Source of the DNA: Bolinopsis microptera
Lineage: Eukaryota; Ctenophora; Tentaculata; Lobata; Bolinopsidae
Direction of reading: 5' to 3'
Assembly (NCBI RefSeq): GCF_026151205.1
Contig: NC_087072.1
Coordinates: forward strand, 5,630,084 to 5,694,083
DNA: 64,000 bases
The position numbers were made by a program, and so were the translations under genes. Positions 12,490-26,500 of this stretch are shown here, one piece after another; the first letter of the stretch is position 1; the number at the start of each line of letters is the position of its first letter. A model generated the notes under the pieces. The model did no database searches, was not told the origin of the DNA, and saw nothing but the letters and a program-made list of their open reading frames with translations.

Positions 12490-13680
12490 AATATAATACA
12501 CGAATAGTATTACAAAATATGTGGGGTTATTTTGGATCAGGAAACGACACCTGTTTTGATACACGGAAGTTTCTAGATCGGCTGGATGTTGAACTTTCTG
12601 CTAGATTGGATTAGATTTTACTGAGGTGAAACGGATGTGCCAAAATTCTATGTAATTAAATAGCAATGTTATATATTCCCTATTAAGTGAAGCCATTCCA
12701 TTCGTTATGGACCTGCAGCAACTTTATAGATCGTCGACTTAGTACTTGATTAAATCGTTCAGGGAGAAAAGTCGAATTTAATCTCAAATCCCAATAGCGA
12801 TCTATCAACGAAGTTACCGAAACTGGTCAACACTGATCAAACTCGTATCAAAGCAAACGACCTGCCACAGTTAACTTTGATGTTTACAAACTATGATAAG
12901 TAGATAACCGAAATTTGTCATCCGCTGGTTTATTCAAAGGACATCCAGTCAACAACTTTCAAAGAAACGACTAAGTAATCAGCCTGTTTTCAAAAACACA
13001 GTAGGTCAAATGTTTTGTATGAACTTTAATACACCACAAACCTGCCCAATGGAGAGCAAAGTCTTTTGAGAGAGAGAGCGAGTTATATAGTTTTCAGGTT
13101 GTGGAAATGCTGCATTGTAGTATATTGAAGCAGTAAAACTAGCGGGCTGTGTCATCTGAAATCTAATCAGAGCTGTGTTTATTGGAGATGAAAGCGATAT
13201 TCGACATATTATTATGATAGCATAAGAGCTAGCTAGCGAGTATGAGCAACTATAATAATAATATTATTATAGTTGATGTGAAACTTAACACTTGACACGC
13301 ATTAATGTGACAATCACCAGTGACAGGTGTCACGGTTGTTCTGGCTCCCAGAACCTGAAAACTACCTAACTCCTTGAGGAGGCTCACATATCCGTGATTA
13401 AACCATCGGTATTTTAGCCCTATTTTAAATATAGATCAGCTGTTTGGTTGAAACATATCTAGCTCGGACTAAATAGCCTGTAATATGACTTTAAATAGCC
13501 TGTAACATGAATATTAAATATTTCACTTAAATTATTGGGGATTTTTGACAGTTGGACAACTAAAGACGCAATTATGCTGCCGTCTGTAGTTTTCAGTCAG
13601 TGCAGTTTACCCGAGCAGTTTCCCTGTCTGCTGACTTACCTCATACACCACAAGTGACAGAGTTTCAGAACCACAAGGAG
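12490..13680. other. Gene-free AT-rich region
   Basis: A perfect palindrome of about 29 bp made of ata/tat repeats lies near 13249-13277. I see nothing else of note. Confidence 0.5.
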
Positions 13681-13684
13681 AACG

Positions 13685-13937
13685 TCACATATTACTTACG
13701 AAGATGTCAGTAACAAAGGTATGAAGCACATACTACTTACGAAGATGTCAGTAACAAAGGTATGAAGCACATACTACTTACGAAGATATCAGTAACAAAG
13801 GTATGAAGCACATACTACTTACGAAGATGTCAGTAACAAAGGTATGAAGCACATACTACTTACGAAGATGTCAGTAACAAAGGTATGAAGCACATACTAC
13901 TTACGAAGATGTCAGTAACAAAGGTATGAAGCACATA
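13685..13937 (+). repeat. 41-bp tandem repeat, about 6 copies
   Basis: The unit starts gtatgaagcacatactactt and ends cagtaacaaag. Copies are nearly identical, differing by about one substitution. Confidence 0.95.
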
Positions 13938-14054
13938 TATATAGGGGATACCATATACTCTGCAGCAAGCGAGAAATTGAATATATTTCAGGCAGAATGA
14001 TCAAGTTAGCTGCATAAATATTACCAAAGTAAGTATATAATGATATTGCTTTTA

Positions 14055-14284
14055 GCAAGTGAGAAATTGGCCAGTTTATAGAGTTGCGTAGGGGATATTT
14101 TGGGATTTGATTGAAGGTTATGAGTTTTTATGCAAGTGTGACATTAGCCAGTTTATAGAATTGTATAGGGGATATTTTGGGATTTCATTGATGGTTATGA
14201 GTTTTTTGCAAGTGAGACATTGACTAGTCTATAAAATTGTATAGTGGATATTTTGGGATTTGATTGAAGGTTATGAGTTTTTAT
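14055..14284 (+). repeat. Three diverged 76-77-bp tandem units
   Basis: Each unit starts gcaagtg and contains ggatattttgggattt and ggttatgagttttt. Copies begin at 14055, 14132 and 14208 and are about 85-90% alike. Confidence 0.9.
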
Positions 14285-14589
14285 ACAATGGTGGTATGGA
14301 ACATCAATTTATTATTTTGTTTATTTTGAACTATTCAGACTAAGATGATAAGGACTTTCAAGTATTCTTCTACGATAATTCATAACTAACCTCAAAGCTC
14401 GACATCCGATGTAACTATAAAGATTAGAGTTTCGATTAGCAAGTGCCAAGTGGTTGCAGGTTACTGAAGAATGAAGATCCACCAAGAAAGGTTATCTGAG
14501 TGGTTCAACTGACAGCACAATAATTACTTTCCTGCAACCGACACAGCAAATGCACATTGCAATTTCCACCCTCAGTGAACATTATGCTG

Positions 14590-14662
14590 GGTTAATAACT
14601 ATATATTATGTAGTTACTTACCTAATATATATAATAGGCGAGTAACTACATAATATAGTTCT
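14590..14662. repeat. Hairpin, about 22-bp arms
   Basis: taactatatattatgtagtt on the left arm is the inverse of the right arm ending at about 14660, with an AT-rich loop between. Confidence 0.7.
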
Positions 14663-14664
14663 GT

Positions 14665-15960
14665 GATATGGAAAAACTGGTTCTGAAGCTAAGGGGAGAA
14701 CGGTAACACAAAAAACAGTAAGGTTAAGTTGAGTAGAACGTGAGAAAACTAAAGGACGATCAAGTCATGATCAACAAAGAGCTAGCCAATCCAAACAACT
14801 ACAAGCGTGACTGAAGACGTGTGTAGTATTAGTGCCCAATCTGATCCTAATAATCGCTACCAACTATAACATGTGCTCACCTTCTATTCTGATCAACGCT
14901 ACCAGAAATAATTATAAGTTTCCCTATATCATGCTATAAGTAATACGGAGTTCCACTCAGACGACACATACAGAGAGTACTGAAGACCTATCAACTGCGA
15001 GACCGAGAGAGAGAATCGTTTTCATAGTTTCATACAGGCTCGGAAATAATTTCATCCAGTGTGGTAATAATTCACACATGAATCTTATATAGATTATAGG
15101 TCCATGTTTCGACTGAAACCGAGAACAGTTGCATTAATAAAACATCAGCCCATCAGGTGACACTGTGGTACGAATTAGTAGGACGCTTAGAACCATTAAA
15201 GTGAGGATGGAGACTAGAGAGCCGAGAGAGGGAGAGAGAGACGTGTATAATAAACTGTGCACACTTGAGAGGATAGCTAGCACTCTCTCATCTTCAATAT
15301 AGAGCTTAGGTCCACGTGGTGAACACTCAATGCTAGAGCTCTAATGGAAGTTATATATTGCAATATTATCAGACAAGCTAGTGCGAGAGAATAATAAGAT
15401 ATATTGGGGTACGGGTTATCGGGTATTGGGGTATGAATGAGGTGAGCTGAGGTTTTATCACTAGCAGAGTCAGCATAGCTAGGTGCATTTCTTCAGAATC
15501 CAACTTGTGGCAATGTGGCTGTTAATCCCAATAAATCTAGATTCATGATAATTAATCACCAATCTAGAATGATTATGCTATCATAATATGTCTAATATCT
15601 CTATCATCTTCGATAAACACAAGATAGTTCTGATTAGATATTAGATACATAATAATACTCCATACCATTCCCCTCTCAATCAGTCTCTCTCTCTGCCCCT
15701 CTCTGCATTTTTCTCGGTCTAGTCAATCTCGTCACGTCACACCAACCACGCACCATTCCACCAACCACGCACACAGCTAAATTAAAATTGCAGACACGCT
15801 CGAAAGTTGCTTAATAGCACCTTTCTCTGTTACCATTTACGGTTTCCAATTCAATTCGGCAAAAGGTTTCAGTAGTAACAGATTGCAGAGTTTTGATTAC
15901 CAAATTGAAGGAGTTCTGCTCAGAGCCCCTACTACGGAATGGTGCCACGTATGGTGATCA
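14665..15960. other. Gene-free region
   Basis: I see no supported gene; there are short GA runs near 15225-15240. Confidence 0.4.
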
Positions 15961-15965
15961 CCTGA

Positions 15966-16314
15966 ACAGTGTTACCAGGCTGCGGTGTTACCAGGCTGCA
16001 GTGTTACCAGGCTGCAGTGTTACCAGGCTGCAGTGTTACCAGGCTGGGTACAGGCTGCAGTGTACCAGGCGCAGTGTTACCAGGCTGCAGTGTTACCAGG
16101 CTGCAGCGTTACCAGGCTGCAGTGTTACCAGGCTGCAGTGTTACCAGGCTGCAGTGTTACCAGGCTGCAGTGTTACCAGGCTGCAGCGTTACCAGGCTGC
16201 AGTGTTACCAGGCTGCAGTGTTACCAGGCTGCAGTGTTACCAGGCTGCAGTGTTACCAGGCTGCAGTGTTACCAGGCTGCAGTGTTACCAGGCTGCAGTG
16301 TTACCAGGCTGCAG
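15966..16314 (+). repeat. 16-bp minisatellite (gcagtgttaccaggct), about 21 copies
   Basis: A regular array with rare substitutions and one irregular segment near 16043-16075. Open frames through it (LPGCSVTRLQCYQAA) are repeat artefacts. Confidence 0.97.
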
Positions 16315-16319
16315 GGCAG

Positions 16320-17935
16320 GTTGTGCTAAAGGTGGGGAGGTATTCAGAGCAAGCTGAAATAAACCGTCGTAATGTGTGTTCTAGACGGTCACATACAAAT
16401 ATTTAAGAAGAAAACATTGAATAAGGTAACAACAGCGCAGAAAGTACTAATAGCTTATTGGAAATATTTACAAGACTGTCATATAACGTGTATTGTACCT
16501 TAAACAGTTAAACTGCACACTACGTTAAAATATCCTGCCTACATCAGGTACAATATGGTCATATTGTACATTCTTTGTAACGAATAAAGTGAGTATACTT
16601 TACAATGTACAATGTACATAGCTCGAATAGTTGCATCACAGGTACAAGTTCTTAAATCCACATGAGTCGCTGTATTATGGATAGTACACTTTCAAGTGTG
16701 ACTGACTACTGAGGGTTCATATATTTGCTGTCAAAATGCTGACAGCCTTCCATGCTATTGATGATCATTTATAATTCTTCCCGGAGAAATATTCGATTGT
16801 AGGTGATAAGAATGCATCCATTTGCATAATTGTTTAAAAGTCAGTAAATATATGTATGCAGTATTAGCACCTGATTTTAAATTTATTCATAAAGGCATAA
16901 TTATTAAATCGGTAAAATTTCAAGGTCGATTGTATGTGACAAGGTCGGAAAGTGACAACTAGAATTGCAATATTGTTTCAATTAAGTCGGATTAGACACA
17001 AGGATAAATCTATTTGATAAGAGTACTCGTTAGTGAATTATTATTAAAATATAATCGACAGGACAGTACGTGACCATATTATGTTTATGGGACAGAAACT
17101 AACGTATACGTATGATTTTGGAAAATATTACAAACCATCCCAATTCATGACCCTAACCTTACTTTTTCAGGAGAATTGTCCTTTAAATTCTGGTACACAA
17201 GGTTTTGGGACAGGATAACGTTCAATAAATCAGCTGCTTTCATTTTACAAGCTTGTCGGGAATCCATCTTATCAGCGTTGACAGGACAGCTCCTCGAACT
17301 TAAAGTTTTATACAGCGAACATATTGTTATGAATTAAATAATGAGATTACAACTAATATTAGCATTATTTTGTGACAAATATGTGTCAAGCCGGAGTAAG
17401 TAGGCTGAAAGTTAACTGTTTGGGAGACAAGACAATTCTGCACGTGTAATAACTTGACAGACTTGATAGGCTGTTGAGCGGAGTTAACAATAACTGATCG
17501 GGAAAAAGAGAAAGGGAGAATCTTTCGCCTTTTCATCACGGAACATGTTATTATTATACGCGATAATTCAACATATATTATCAGTTAAAAGTAAACACTT
17601 CGCTAAATTTAAGGTAATTCGACACTTACTGCAATTATTTTAAACACAAATATATATACATAATATATATATATTATATATATATATATACACGCATAAT
17701 ATAATCACTGTAACAACAAGGCTGTAACCTAAAGTAAGGTTTTACGAATGACAAGATCAATAAAAGAAGGCTACAACACAGCTTAGCGGAGAGTGCAGTT
17801 ACAAGTTAATATTATAAATGATAAATGTAGTAATAAGTTAAATGTTGTGCAAGAAGGAGGAGGGGAGAATGACTACGATGCAGCACATGCGTAACATAAG
17901 TCAGGTAATAATATAAGCGCTTAGAGAGAGCTAGA
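16320..17935. other. Gene-free AT-rich region
   Basis: An (AT)n tract lies near 17650-17690. I see no supported gene. Confidence 0.5.
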
Positions 17936-17939
17936 GAGT

Positions 17940-17940
<1 letters not shown>

Positions 17941-18029
<89 letters not shown>

Positions 18030-18095
18030 GCGAGAGAGAGATAGAGAGAAAGAGAGAGAGAGAGAGAGAGATATATATATATATATAGAGAGAGA
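17941..18095. repeat. (GA)n microsatellite with (AT)n insert
   Basis: A GA tract with an (AT)8-type run at about 18071-18086, directly abutting the 537-bp tandem array. Confidence 0.98.
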
Positions 18096-19722
18096 GCCAA
18101 TCATAATATATGTATTTCTACCGGTGGCACATACTGGATGGCGGTTAGATGAGTACACTACTCTCACAAGCATCTCGAGTCTCTCGGTGATCCTGCCTCC
18201 ACACCACACTCAGTCTGGACTCCCTTCCGGCCGACCGAACTATTTTCCTAATATCTCCTAATATAACTTTGATCAAACAAGCCTAAATTCATGATGCACT
18301 ATAAACTTGATTTGAGACAGAAATTTTAGACAATTTATCTGCTTACGTGTAATTTCAAACTCTTATCAGTTACCATGTCTTTTATCTAATTTTTATCAGC
18401 AGATTTATAAATCTGCTGTTCATTTGTAGTTATTACCTTGCTAGTTATGAGTAAATTTTTGCCTTCCATCAATTGAGTGCAGCTTTCAGTTTTAAAATTT
18501 TCAGTTTATTCAGATTTTTCGTTTTCGATATTGCAAATTTTTAATAAATCATGTTCAGATTATGGTGATAATGGATGTAAAGGTACTTCAACCGAATTAA
18601 CAATCCAACCGTGTGTATGACGTGTCCCAGTAGCCAATCATAATATATGTATTTCTACCGGTGGCACATACTGGATGGCGGTTAGATGAGTACACTACTC
18701 TCACAAGCATCTCGAGTCTCTCGGTGATCCTGCCTCCACACCACACTCAGTCTGGACTCCCTTCCGGCCGACCGAACTATTTTCCTAATATCTCCTAATA
18801 TAACTTTGATCAAACAAGCCTAAATTCATGATGCACTATAAACTTGATTTGAGACAGAAATTTTAGACAATTTATCTGCTTACGTGTAATTTCAAACTCT
18901 TATCAGTTACCATGTCTTTTATCTAATTTTTATCAGCAGATTTATAAATCTGCTGTTCATTTGTAGTTATTACCTTGCTAGTTATGAGTAAATTTTTGCC
19001 TTCCATCAATTGAGTGCAGCTTTCAGTTTTAAAATTTTCAGTTTATTCAGATTTTTCGTTTTCGATATTGCAAATTTTTAATAAATCATGTTCAGATTAT
19101 GGTGATAATGGATGTAAAGGTACTTCAACCGAATTAACAATCCAACCGTGTGTATGACGTGTCCCAGTAGCCAATCATAATATATGTATTTCTACCGGTG
19201 GCACATACTGGATGGCGGTTAGATGAGTACACTACTCTCACAAGCATCTCGAGTCTCTCGGTGATCCTGCCTCCACACCACACTCAGTCTGGACTCCCTT
19301 CCGGCCGACCGAACTATTTTCCTAATATCTCCTAATATAACTTTGATCAAACAAGCCTAAATTCATGATGCACTATAAACTTGATTTGAGACAGAAATTT
19401 TAGACAATTTATCTGCTTACGTGTAATTTCAAACTCTTATCAGTTACCATGTCTTTTATCTAATTTTTATCAGCAGATTTATAAATCTGCTGTTCATTTG
19501 TAGTTATTACCTTGCTAGTTATGAGTAAATTTTTGCCTTCCATCAATTGAGTGCAGCTTTCAGTTTTAAAATTTTCAGTTTATTCAGATTTTTCGTTTTC
19601 GATATTGCAAATTTTTAATAAATCATGTTCAGATTATGGTGATAATGGATGTAAAGGTACTTCAACCGAATTAACAATCCAACCGTGTGTATGACGTGTC
19701 CCAGTAGCCAATCATAATATAT
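18096..19722. repeat. Three identical 537-bp tandem units plus 16 bp of a fourth
   Basis: Units begin at 18096, 18633 and 19170 (gccaatcataatatatg...) and a fourth start is cut off at 19707-19722, where an (AT)n tract begins. I see no difference between the copies over their full length. No long ORF spans the unit. The array sits between two dinucleotide tracts. Confidence 0.97.
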
Positions 19723-19976
19723 ATATATATATTATTAGTTAGCCACAACTATCAGTAAAACAACGCCTTGACTTCAAATGTCGGTAAAATGTACCTTTAC
19801 AGTCATCCTGATATAAAGACATGTTAGTAAATTTATTCAAAATATCAATCCATCAATCAATCAAATAAAAGAAATTTAAAATTTAGAAATTTTTGTAACT
19901 CAGCAATTCAAGTTATGGTGGGTTGAAATCCCAAATGAGTGGTAGATGTGAGAAAATAAAATATGCAAGAAGAAAA

Positions 19977-21830
19977 TCATCTTTCTTCTCTAACGTTCAT
20001 CCCTCCAAAGTGCTTTAAAGTTTTAAGCTGGTTTTGCCAAAAGTTCTCCCTTTGTTTACAAATACTTAGTCTATCCTGGGCACATTGCTCAAAATTCCCA
20101 ACGTCAACTTGCTCTATAATAGAAACATTAATGTCCTTACTTAAAGTACTGGTAAACAACTTAGTGGTTGTACGGTCAAGATTGTGCAAAATCTCATTAT
20201 CTATAAAATGGCAGGAAAGTTCACAAGTCCTTCTTTGAGTTTTAATGTGGGATTTATGGTTCCTAAATCTAACCTTTAAAGAGTCTGAAGTACATCCTAT
20301 ATAACTTAACTTACAAGTATTATCATTAACTATGTACACAACATTTTTGGTATCACAGTCCAATCGTCCTTTGATACTGAATACTTGGTTGGTGTGGAAA
20401 CTGCCGATTGTGGTTGATGGTTTCAGGAAGTTTTTGCAGAGATCACATTTCTTAGCACAAGGGAAGCAACCTCCAGAATCAGAATCCTCAGCTGTGTCTG
20501 GAGAGGCGTGGCCTGGATCTTCTACAGCTGGCTCATCAACAGGAGGGAGTTTGCTATGAATAAGAATCTCATGAAGTGTTTTTGTCCCTCTAAAAGAGGT
20601 AAAAATACCATCAGGGTCAATCACCTTGCAAAGCTCGAGATCTAGACGGAGGATGTGCTTGTGGGAGTTAAGTATCCGTCCTATGTTGGGGAGACCTGGG
20701 TTGAAATCTGTTACAAGGGGAATGAGTCTCCCTTTGCTACTGTCATCCTCCTTATGTCTCTGTTGTTGATAGTAGGAGAGCCTGCTCTTGGTTTCCACTT
20801 TATTAAAGGCCTGGTTAATTAAGCTATTGCTATAACCTCTTGCCACAAGATAGCTTGTGTATTGTGCTCGTGCTTGTATGTACTCATCATGCTCAGAAGT
20901 AAGTTTAAAGATTCTAAGTGCAGTGCTATAAGGTATGTTTTTTATGGTATGTGTAGGATGGCAAGAGGTGGGAACTAGGAAGGCATGGTCATCACATGGC
21001 TTACTGTAAGGTTTGGTATGTAGTTGGCCTGCTTTCATGTATATAAAAGTGTCTAAGAATTCAGTGCCCTCTAATGAAGCTTTCAACGTGAATTTTATGC
21101 CTGGCATTCTAGAATTGAGCCATAAGTGGAATTCCTCGAGCATTTCCTGTCCATGGGTCCAAGGGACATACACATCATCGCGGTATCTGGCCCATAGGAG
21201 AGGAGGGTGGCTCCAAGTCCCTTCCATGACATCTCTGTCTATCTTGTCGATGGCTGTATCTGCATAAGCACAAGCGTTCTTTGGTCCCATTGCAGTTCCT
21301 TTTTTCTGCTTGTATATGACACCTTCAAACTCTGTTATGTTGTTGTCTAGAGTTGTCTCTAAGGCATCTATTATACAATCTGTAGAGAGTATTGGGTCCT
21401 CTCTCTTGTCTAAATGGAGCCTACATTGTTCCAATCCTACCTCCTTTTGGATACTCGGGAACATAGCCTCTATGTCAAAGGATGCGTGAATAACTGTCTT
21501 GCCCTCAAGGGATTTAGAGTTATTCAAGTCATCGAGTTTTCTTAGTATATGATTATTGTCCTGGATGGCATATTTTAGATCAACCTTAGTAAGCTCATAC
21601 GCTGTAAGTGCAGAGAGATTCTTGATTGCTGATGCGCATCCTGTGCTAATCATACGACCAGGGTAGTTCTTCTCTGGCTTGTGTGCTTTGGGGTTGACAT
21701 AGTTGTTCCCGGGCTTACAAAAGTCATCAGGTGTAACCCATTGGTAGACCTTTTCCGTTAGACCAGGTTCTTCTTGATACTTTGCTATCCAATCTGAAAT
21801 TGCTAGCTTTGTAGCATGCTCGGCTTCTTC
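19977..21830 (-). CDS. Penelope-like retroelement: reverse transcriptase + GIY-YIG endonuclease, 5'-truncated
   Basis: The stop codon is at about 19977. The frame is open upstream past the first Met (21653) to about 21830, roughly 618 codons. RT motifs in order are FDIEAMFPSI (first catalytic Asp), GTAMGPKNACAYAD, and WARYRDDVYV (catalytic DD pair). Then comes a Cys-rich linker (CFPCAKKCDLC) and a GIY-YIG nuclease fold (VVYIV...LSYIGCT, then VRFRNHKSHI, then RENFWQNQL with the expected Glu). This order defines Penelope-like elements, which use the nuclease to prime reverse transcription at the target. The N-terminal part is missing because the frame runs into an (AT)n/(GA)n tract. The remaining frame has no stop or frameshift, so insertion was probably recent. 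Confidence 0.93.
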   Translation of the reverse strand, partial: EEAEHATKLAISDWIAKYQEEPGLTEKVYQWVTPDDFCKPGNNYVNPKAHKPEKNYPGRMISTGCASAIKNLSALTAYELTKVDLKYAIQDNNHILRKLDDLNNSKSLEGKTVIHASFDIEAMFPSIQKEVGLEQCRLHLDKREDPILSTDCIIDALETTLDNNITEFEGVIYKQKKGTAMGPKNACAYADTAIDKIDRDVMEGTWSHPPLLWARYRDDVYVPWTHGQEMLEEFHLWLNSRMPGIKFTLKASLEGTEFLDTFIYMKAGQLHTKPYSKPCDDHAFLVPTSCHPTHTIKNIPYSTALRIFKLTSEHDEYIQARAQYTSYLVARGYSNSLINQAFNKVETKSRLSYYQQQRHKEDDSSKGRLIPLVTDFNPGLPNIGRILNSHKHILRLDLELCKVIDPDGIFTSFRGTKTLHEILIHSKLPPVDEPAVEDPGHASPDTAEDSDSGGCFPCAKKCDLCKNFLKPSTTIGSFHTNQVFSIKGRLDCDTKNVVYIVNDNTCKLSYIGCTSDSLKVRFRNHKSHIKTQRRTCELSCHFIDNEILHNLDRTTTKLFTSTLSKDINVSIIEQVDVGNFEQCAQDRLSICKQRENFWQNQLKTLKHFGGMNVREER

Positions 21831-22299
<469 letters not shown>

Positions 22300-22745
22300 G
22301 TAGTGACGGAGCAGCACGTTCAAAGTCACTGCTCAGATCGTGAAGAGCAGAAGGGAGTGCTGATTTCATCCAAAAACGAACCTTTAGCAGTGAGGGCTGA
22401 GCTCAGGGTGGGTCCTATCCTCTGATTGATGTCGATCTGCGTATTATCTAGCAAACTTCCAACTTAAACATCAAAGATTGACGTAACTGGTAAACTATTA
22501 AACTGACCGCTGATCAAGGGCAGCAAATTTGCAAATTCTGATATTGGACAACTAGACACGAACACAACGTGACAAATTTCTAGAATGAATGTGTCACACC
22601 GTAAAAGGTAAACTTATTGGCCAGGCAGTAGCAATTTGTTGGCCCTGACACCCTCTCGATCACCATGACGTGGCTGTAACCTGACCGTTAAAACTTCCAA
22701 CAACCGTATTCGTAACAACCGCTACTCACGTGGGATATTAATCGA
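22300..22745. other. Non-coding stretch between microsatellites
   Basis: I see no supported gene. Confidence 0.4.
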
Positions 22746-22748
22746 ACC

Positions 22749-22866
<118 letters not shown>

Positions 22867-22869
22867 GAT

Positions 22870-23490
22870 GTTGGAGTGAAGTTGGTAGGAAATGATGTGC
22901 TGTTCAGTTCTAATGTAGGACTCCAGGAGCGCAGCTTGCTGGGGGATCTCTACAAATGGAGGTAATTTCTCGCTTTCATAATGGGTTTTAAGAGAAAGGT
23001 GTGAAAATAAATCAGATATTTGAGTGCCCAGATATTTCGTTACCGACTACGCTTACCTATACTGTGCTGTAATAAAAAGGTTAAGGCCTCACGAGTCGAG
23101 GTGAAATTCTGCAATCAGCCATATATAATATCAAAAGTTAATGTAAAATTAAACAGGGTTCAGATAATTTAAAAGTTAATTCTGAACTAGGAAAAATTGT
23201 GACTGCGATATCTGACCAGGCATAAAATCGCATTTCGAGCCACCATTTAATGGTTACTTTATCAAACTTTCTTATAGGTTATGAAAGGTATAAATACTGA
23301 AGCATGACTTCAGTTCACACATACCTTCAAATATCCACGCTTTTTGAAGCCCCAGTTTACCCAACTAAAGTGAGACCAGATAACCGTGCGTTAAGTGACC
23401 TTCTGGACTTCTGGTGCCATAACGTATTAGTCACTGGCTAGCCATGACTAATACGATGGTTGAAGGTCGTGTTTCCGTGGAAATATCACC
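22870..23490. other. Gene-free region
   Basis: I see no supported gene. Confidence 0.4.
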
Positions 23491-23492
23491 AA

Positions 23493-23557
23493 ATTACCAG
23501 GTTACCAGGTTACCAGGTTACCAGGTTACCAGGTTACCAGGTTACCAGGTTACCAGA
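23493..23557 (+). repeat. 8-bp tandem repeat (ttaccagg), about 8 copies
   Basis: A perfect short array. The same ttaccagg core also occurs in the 16-bp minisatellite at 15966-16314. Confidence 0.95.
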
Positions 23558-23559
23558 TT

Positions 23560-26500
23560 TATTAGGATACTATAATATGGATAGTTAATATGTATTAAAA
23601 AGAAGTGCCAAGCATTTAAAAAACTTCGGTGATCAATCAAAATTTCGATTTACATTAATGGGCCGATAAGGTGGTTACTGTTCTCGAAAGCAGCAACTTG
23701 CCCGGTTGAGCAGCGAACGACAAGGAAGAAAGCGCCAAAATACTCACGACATATCATTTGGAATTTGGATGATGTGACACAATATATAGCTGTCATGTTA
23801 TGGTAATTACAAGCACTACCAAGTACTGTGAAGCGTTTACTTTTCTTTCAGATGAGAGTGAAAAAGGAAATCAGATCGTAAATGTGGTCTGTAAAATTTA
23901 GACCGTGAAGCTGGAGGATGATAGAGTGTTTAACAGGAAAGAACGCAAGGCTCGAAAGTAGTTTTATTCTATGATAGGACCGTAGAGTGGCGTTAGTGGA
24001 CCATCATTTACCATAAGGGGGATAAACTCCGGGGTACATAGCTTAATCTCGGTCGAGTCGGGCACATTAAAGGTTTAATGTTAATAGTTATTCGATACAT
24101 AGGTCACTTCAATTGAGGAACTGAGATATAACGTAATATAAGGTGATGTGCCGTTACAACATATCTCCCCTTTGAGAATATGTAATACTAAAAAGATATT
24201 TGATGTAAACCCATGTGCTCTAAGATGTGGAATCAATTTGCTTATTTGACAAGTCGTGTGGATGAACAGATTGGTTGAAATTTATCACGTGTGAAACAGA
24301 TAACATGTTGCTAGTTTCTACGTAGTTTCCGGTTCCAGAGAACTACTCAAATTTGATGGGTTAAGCTTCCTTTCAGTACAGCGAGGTGAGAGCAGATGCA
24401 GCCAGCTTATTCCATCTATGTTACTACCAATATTCTACTTAATTACACCACGTACGCTATGCTCATTTTCTAAAGATAGTCCAGATAAACATTCAAAACA
24501 GCGGTAACTAACGAACTGCCCTTTTAATTAGTTGATTAATAGGCCACGGCTGCTGGTGGGTACATCATCCTCGCAAACAATTCTGTGCTAGAAAAAATAC
24601 AGTCCTCGTGTCAACACAATTAATATGGCATTTTTAATTAAAATGTCCTTGATTCAAAAATCGTCGTTTCTTGTGTACGCAAATATTTTTGTGATTTTTG
24701 AGAAAATAGAAGCCGCTTTACGAAAAAAAAGCAACCAAAAAAAGTCTGGTTCGTGGATGCTAAAAGGCCCCTATAAATTTCGCAATACTAAGGGTGAAAA
24801 AACGAAAAGGCGGTTATATGATGTGCAGGAAATGTAAGTAAGTAATGTTCGAAAATGGTTATAATCGATAATATTTAAGTGACCGAGAAAGATAATGGAT
24901 AAAAAAACATTATCGACATTTCGGACGCCACTATTTTAACATTTAAAATGTAATTTTAAACATAACTATGACGTTATTTTTTAACTCTGAAAAAAAAATA
25001 TTTCAGAGTTTTGTGTTTTGATTATAATATGATTGTGAGTGTATAGTGATTTTGATTGCATAATGTTTGATGGAGTAGAAACTACTAACTTGGTGAAGTG
25101 AAAAATGTTGGGAGTGCCAGCCAGTAGCTCTGTCAAGTGAACAACCCACTTGACTAGGGAGTAGGAACAGCCGAGTAGTCGGCACAAAAGCGCACCCAAT
25201 AGGATGCACCCAATAACGATGAAATGATAGAAAATTCGAAAATCCATCAGGTGTAATTTTCTGTTGCATTAAACCGATTTAGTATACTATTGCTGCATCT
25301 CCATTATATCCACCAGAGTATATTTCGACGCCAATTCTCAAACTTGAGGGACATTTAATGGAAATTGTACGTCACAGATTTCGGGTGTGGCGGATCTTGT
25401 GAATTTATACTATTGTAGATTTAGACCCTGATATAGAGACACCCGACATTTCGTCTATGGATTATTATCATGATTATGAGAACCACCATTTCAAATATTC
25501 ATTTGCAATTTCTAGTTAGATTTCTAGTTAACATCAAAGAGTTTTTATACTATGTCTAGGCTAGTGCGGAAGCTGTATAAAGCTAGGGATTGGTACAATA
25601 GGTGTTAAATGGAAGCAAGATCAAATTGTCGAGAACAAATGCAACAAAAGAATAAGAATTACATTCAATTACACAGTCGAACATGCGTTCTCACTCTACA
25701 AATGAAGTTCGCCTGACAGCTGACTGTTGACGCGACACAAAAACACTAGAACAACCCAGTCTCAACCCAGAACGGTTCTCAGCGGTTGAATTCCACAAAC
25801 AACAAATAGGCAAGGGCCGTCTCAAGTATACGGTTCAGCCATATCACAGCCTAAGGACCGGTTTTCTAGCTATAAATAGCAACGTGATCCATACTTACTC
25901 AGTACTTGTAGCGCTGCCATTGCAAGGCAGCGCGCGCTGTATTCGACCGAGCAATTTAAGTCATTGTAAAGACTGCTAGTAGTGCAGTTCGACCTGCGTA
26001 GAAGTTAAGCGCGCGTTACGTATAAGGAGCAAAATATGAAATAAATTGGACCCGTCATTAGACCATTCAAGGCTTTCTGCAACTGATGTGGAAATTACGT
26101 TTTATAATAACGTTCAGTAGACTGTAATAAACGGGACCTAAGCTTTATTCATTGGATTATATCGAATGGCTTTGTGATTTGATCAAATTGCGTCGCGTCA
26201 AACCTCGTCAAACTCACCTAAATTAACAGGGTTAAAAGTCATGTGATTTATTGAGTTATTGGCTAGATCATTGAAATAGTTAAACACCTAAAATTACTAT
26301 TAACTGGAGTGAATTATCAACAGATTACATTTTTAAGGAGGTGCCCAGCAGTGGACAGACAGTGGATTGTTTAAATTCGAAACTCCAGAGTCCAGACTCA
26401 GAGTTGACAAACTTCCACTTATAATGGAACTTTGCCAAGTGATGTGATCAATAAGAATTTTAATTCAATTTATGTTTGCAACGATAATCTAGGAAGGCTT

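Noticed and set aside
19963-21267. Plus-strand frames inside the Penelope-like region
   Set aside because: Antisense shadows of the RT/GIY-YIG coding frame.
24625-24837. ORF ending KTKRRLYDVQEM before a good donor, which recalls the RRxYD segment of E2F DNA-binding domains
   Set aside because: The match is only a few residues, no neighbouring E2F exon was found, and the rest of the frame is unlike the family.
25865-25910. TATAAATAG plus initiator-like TCAGTA
   Set aside because: No ORF or exon could be linked to it; TATA-like words are expected in AT-rich DNA.
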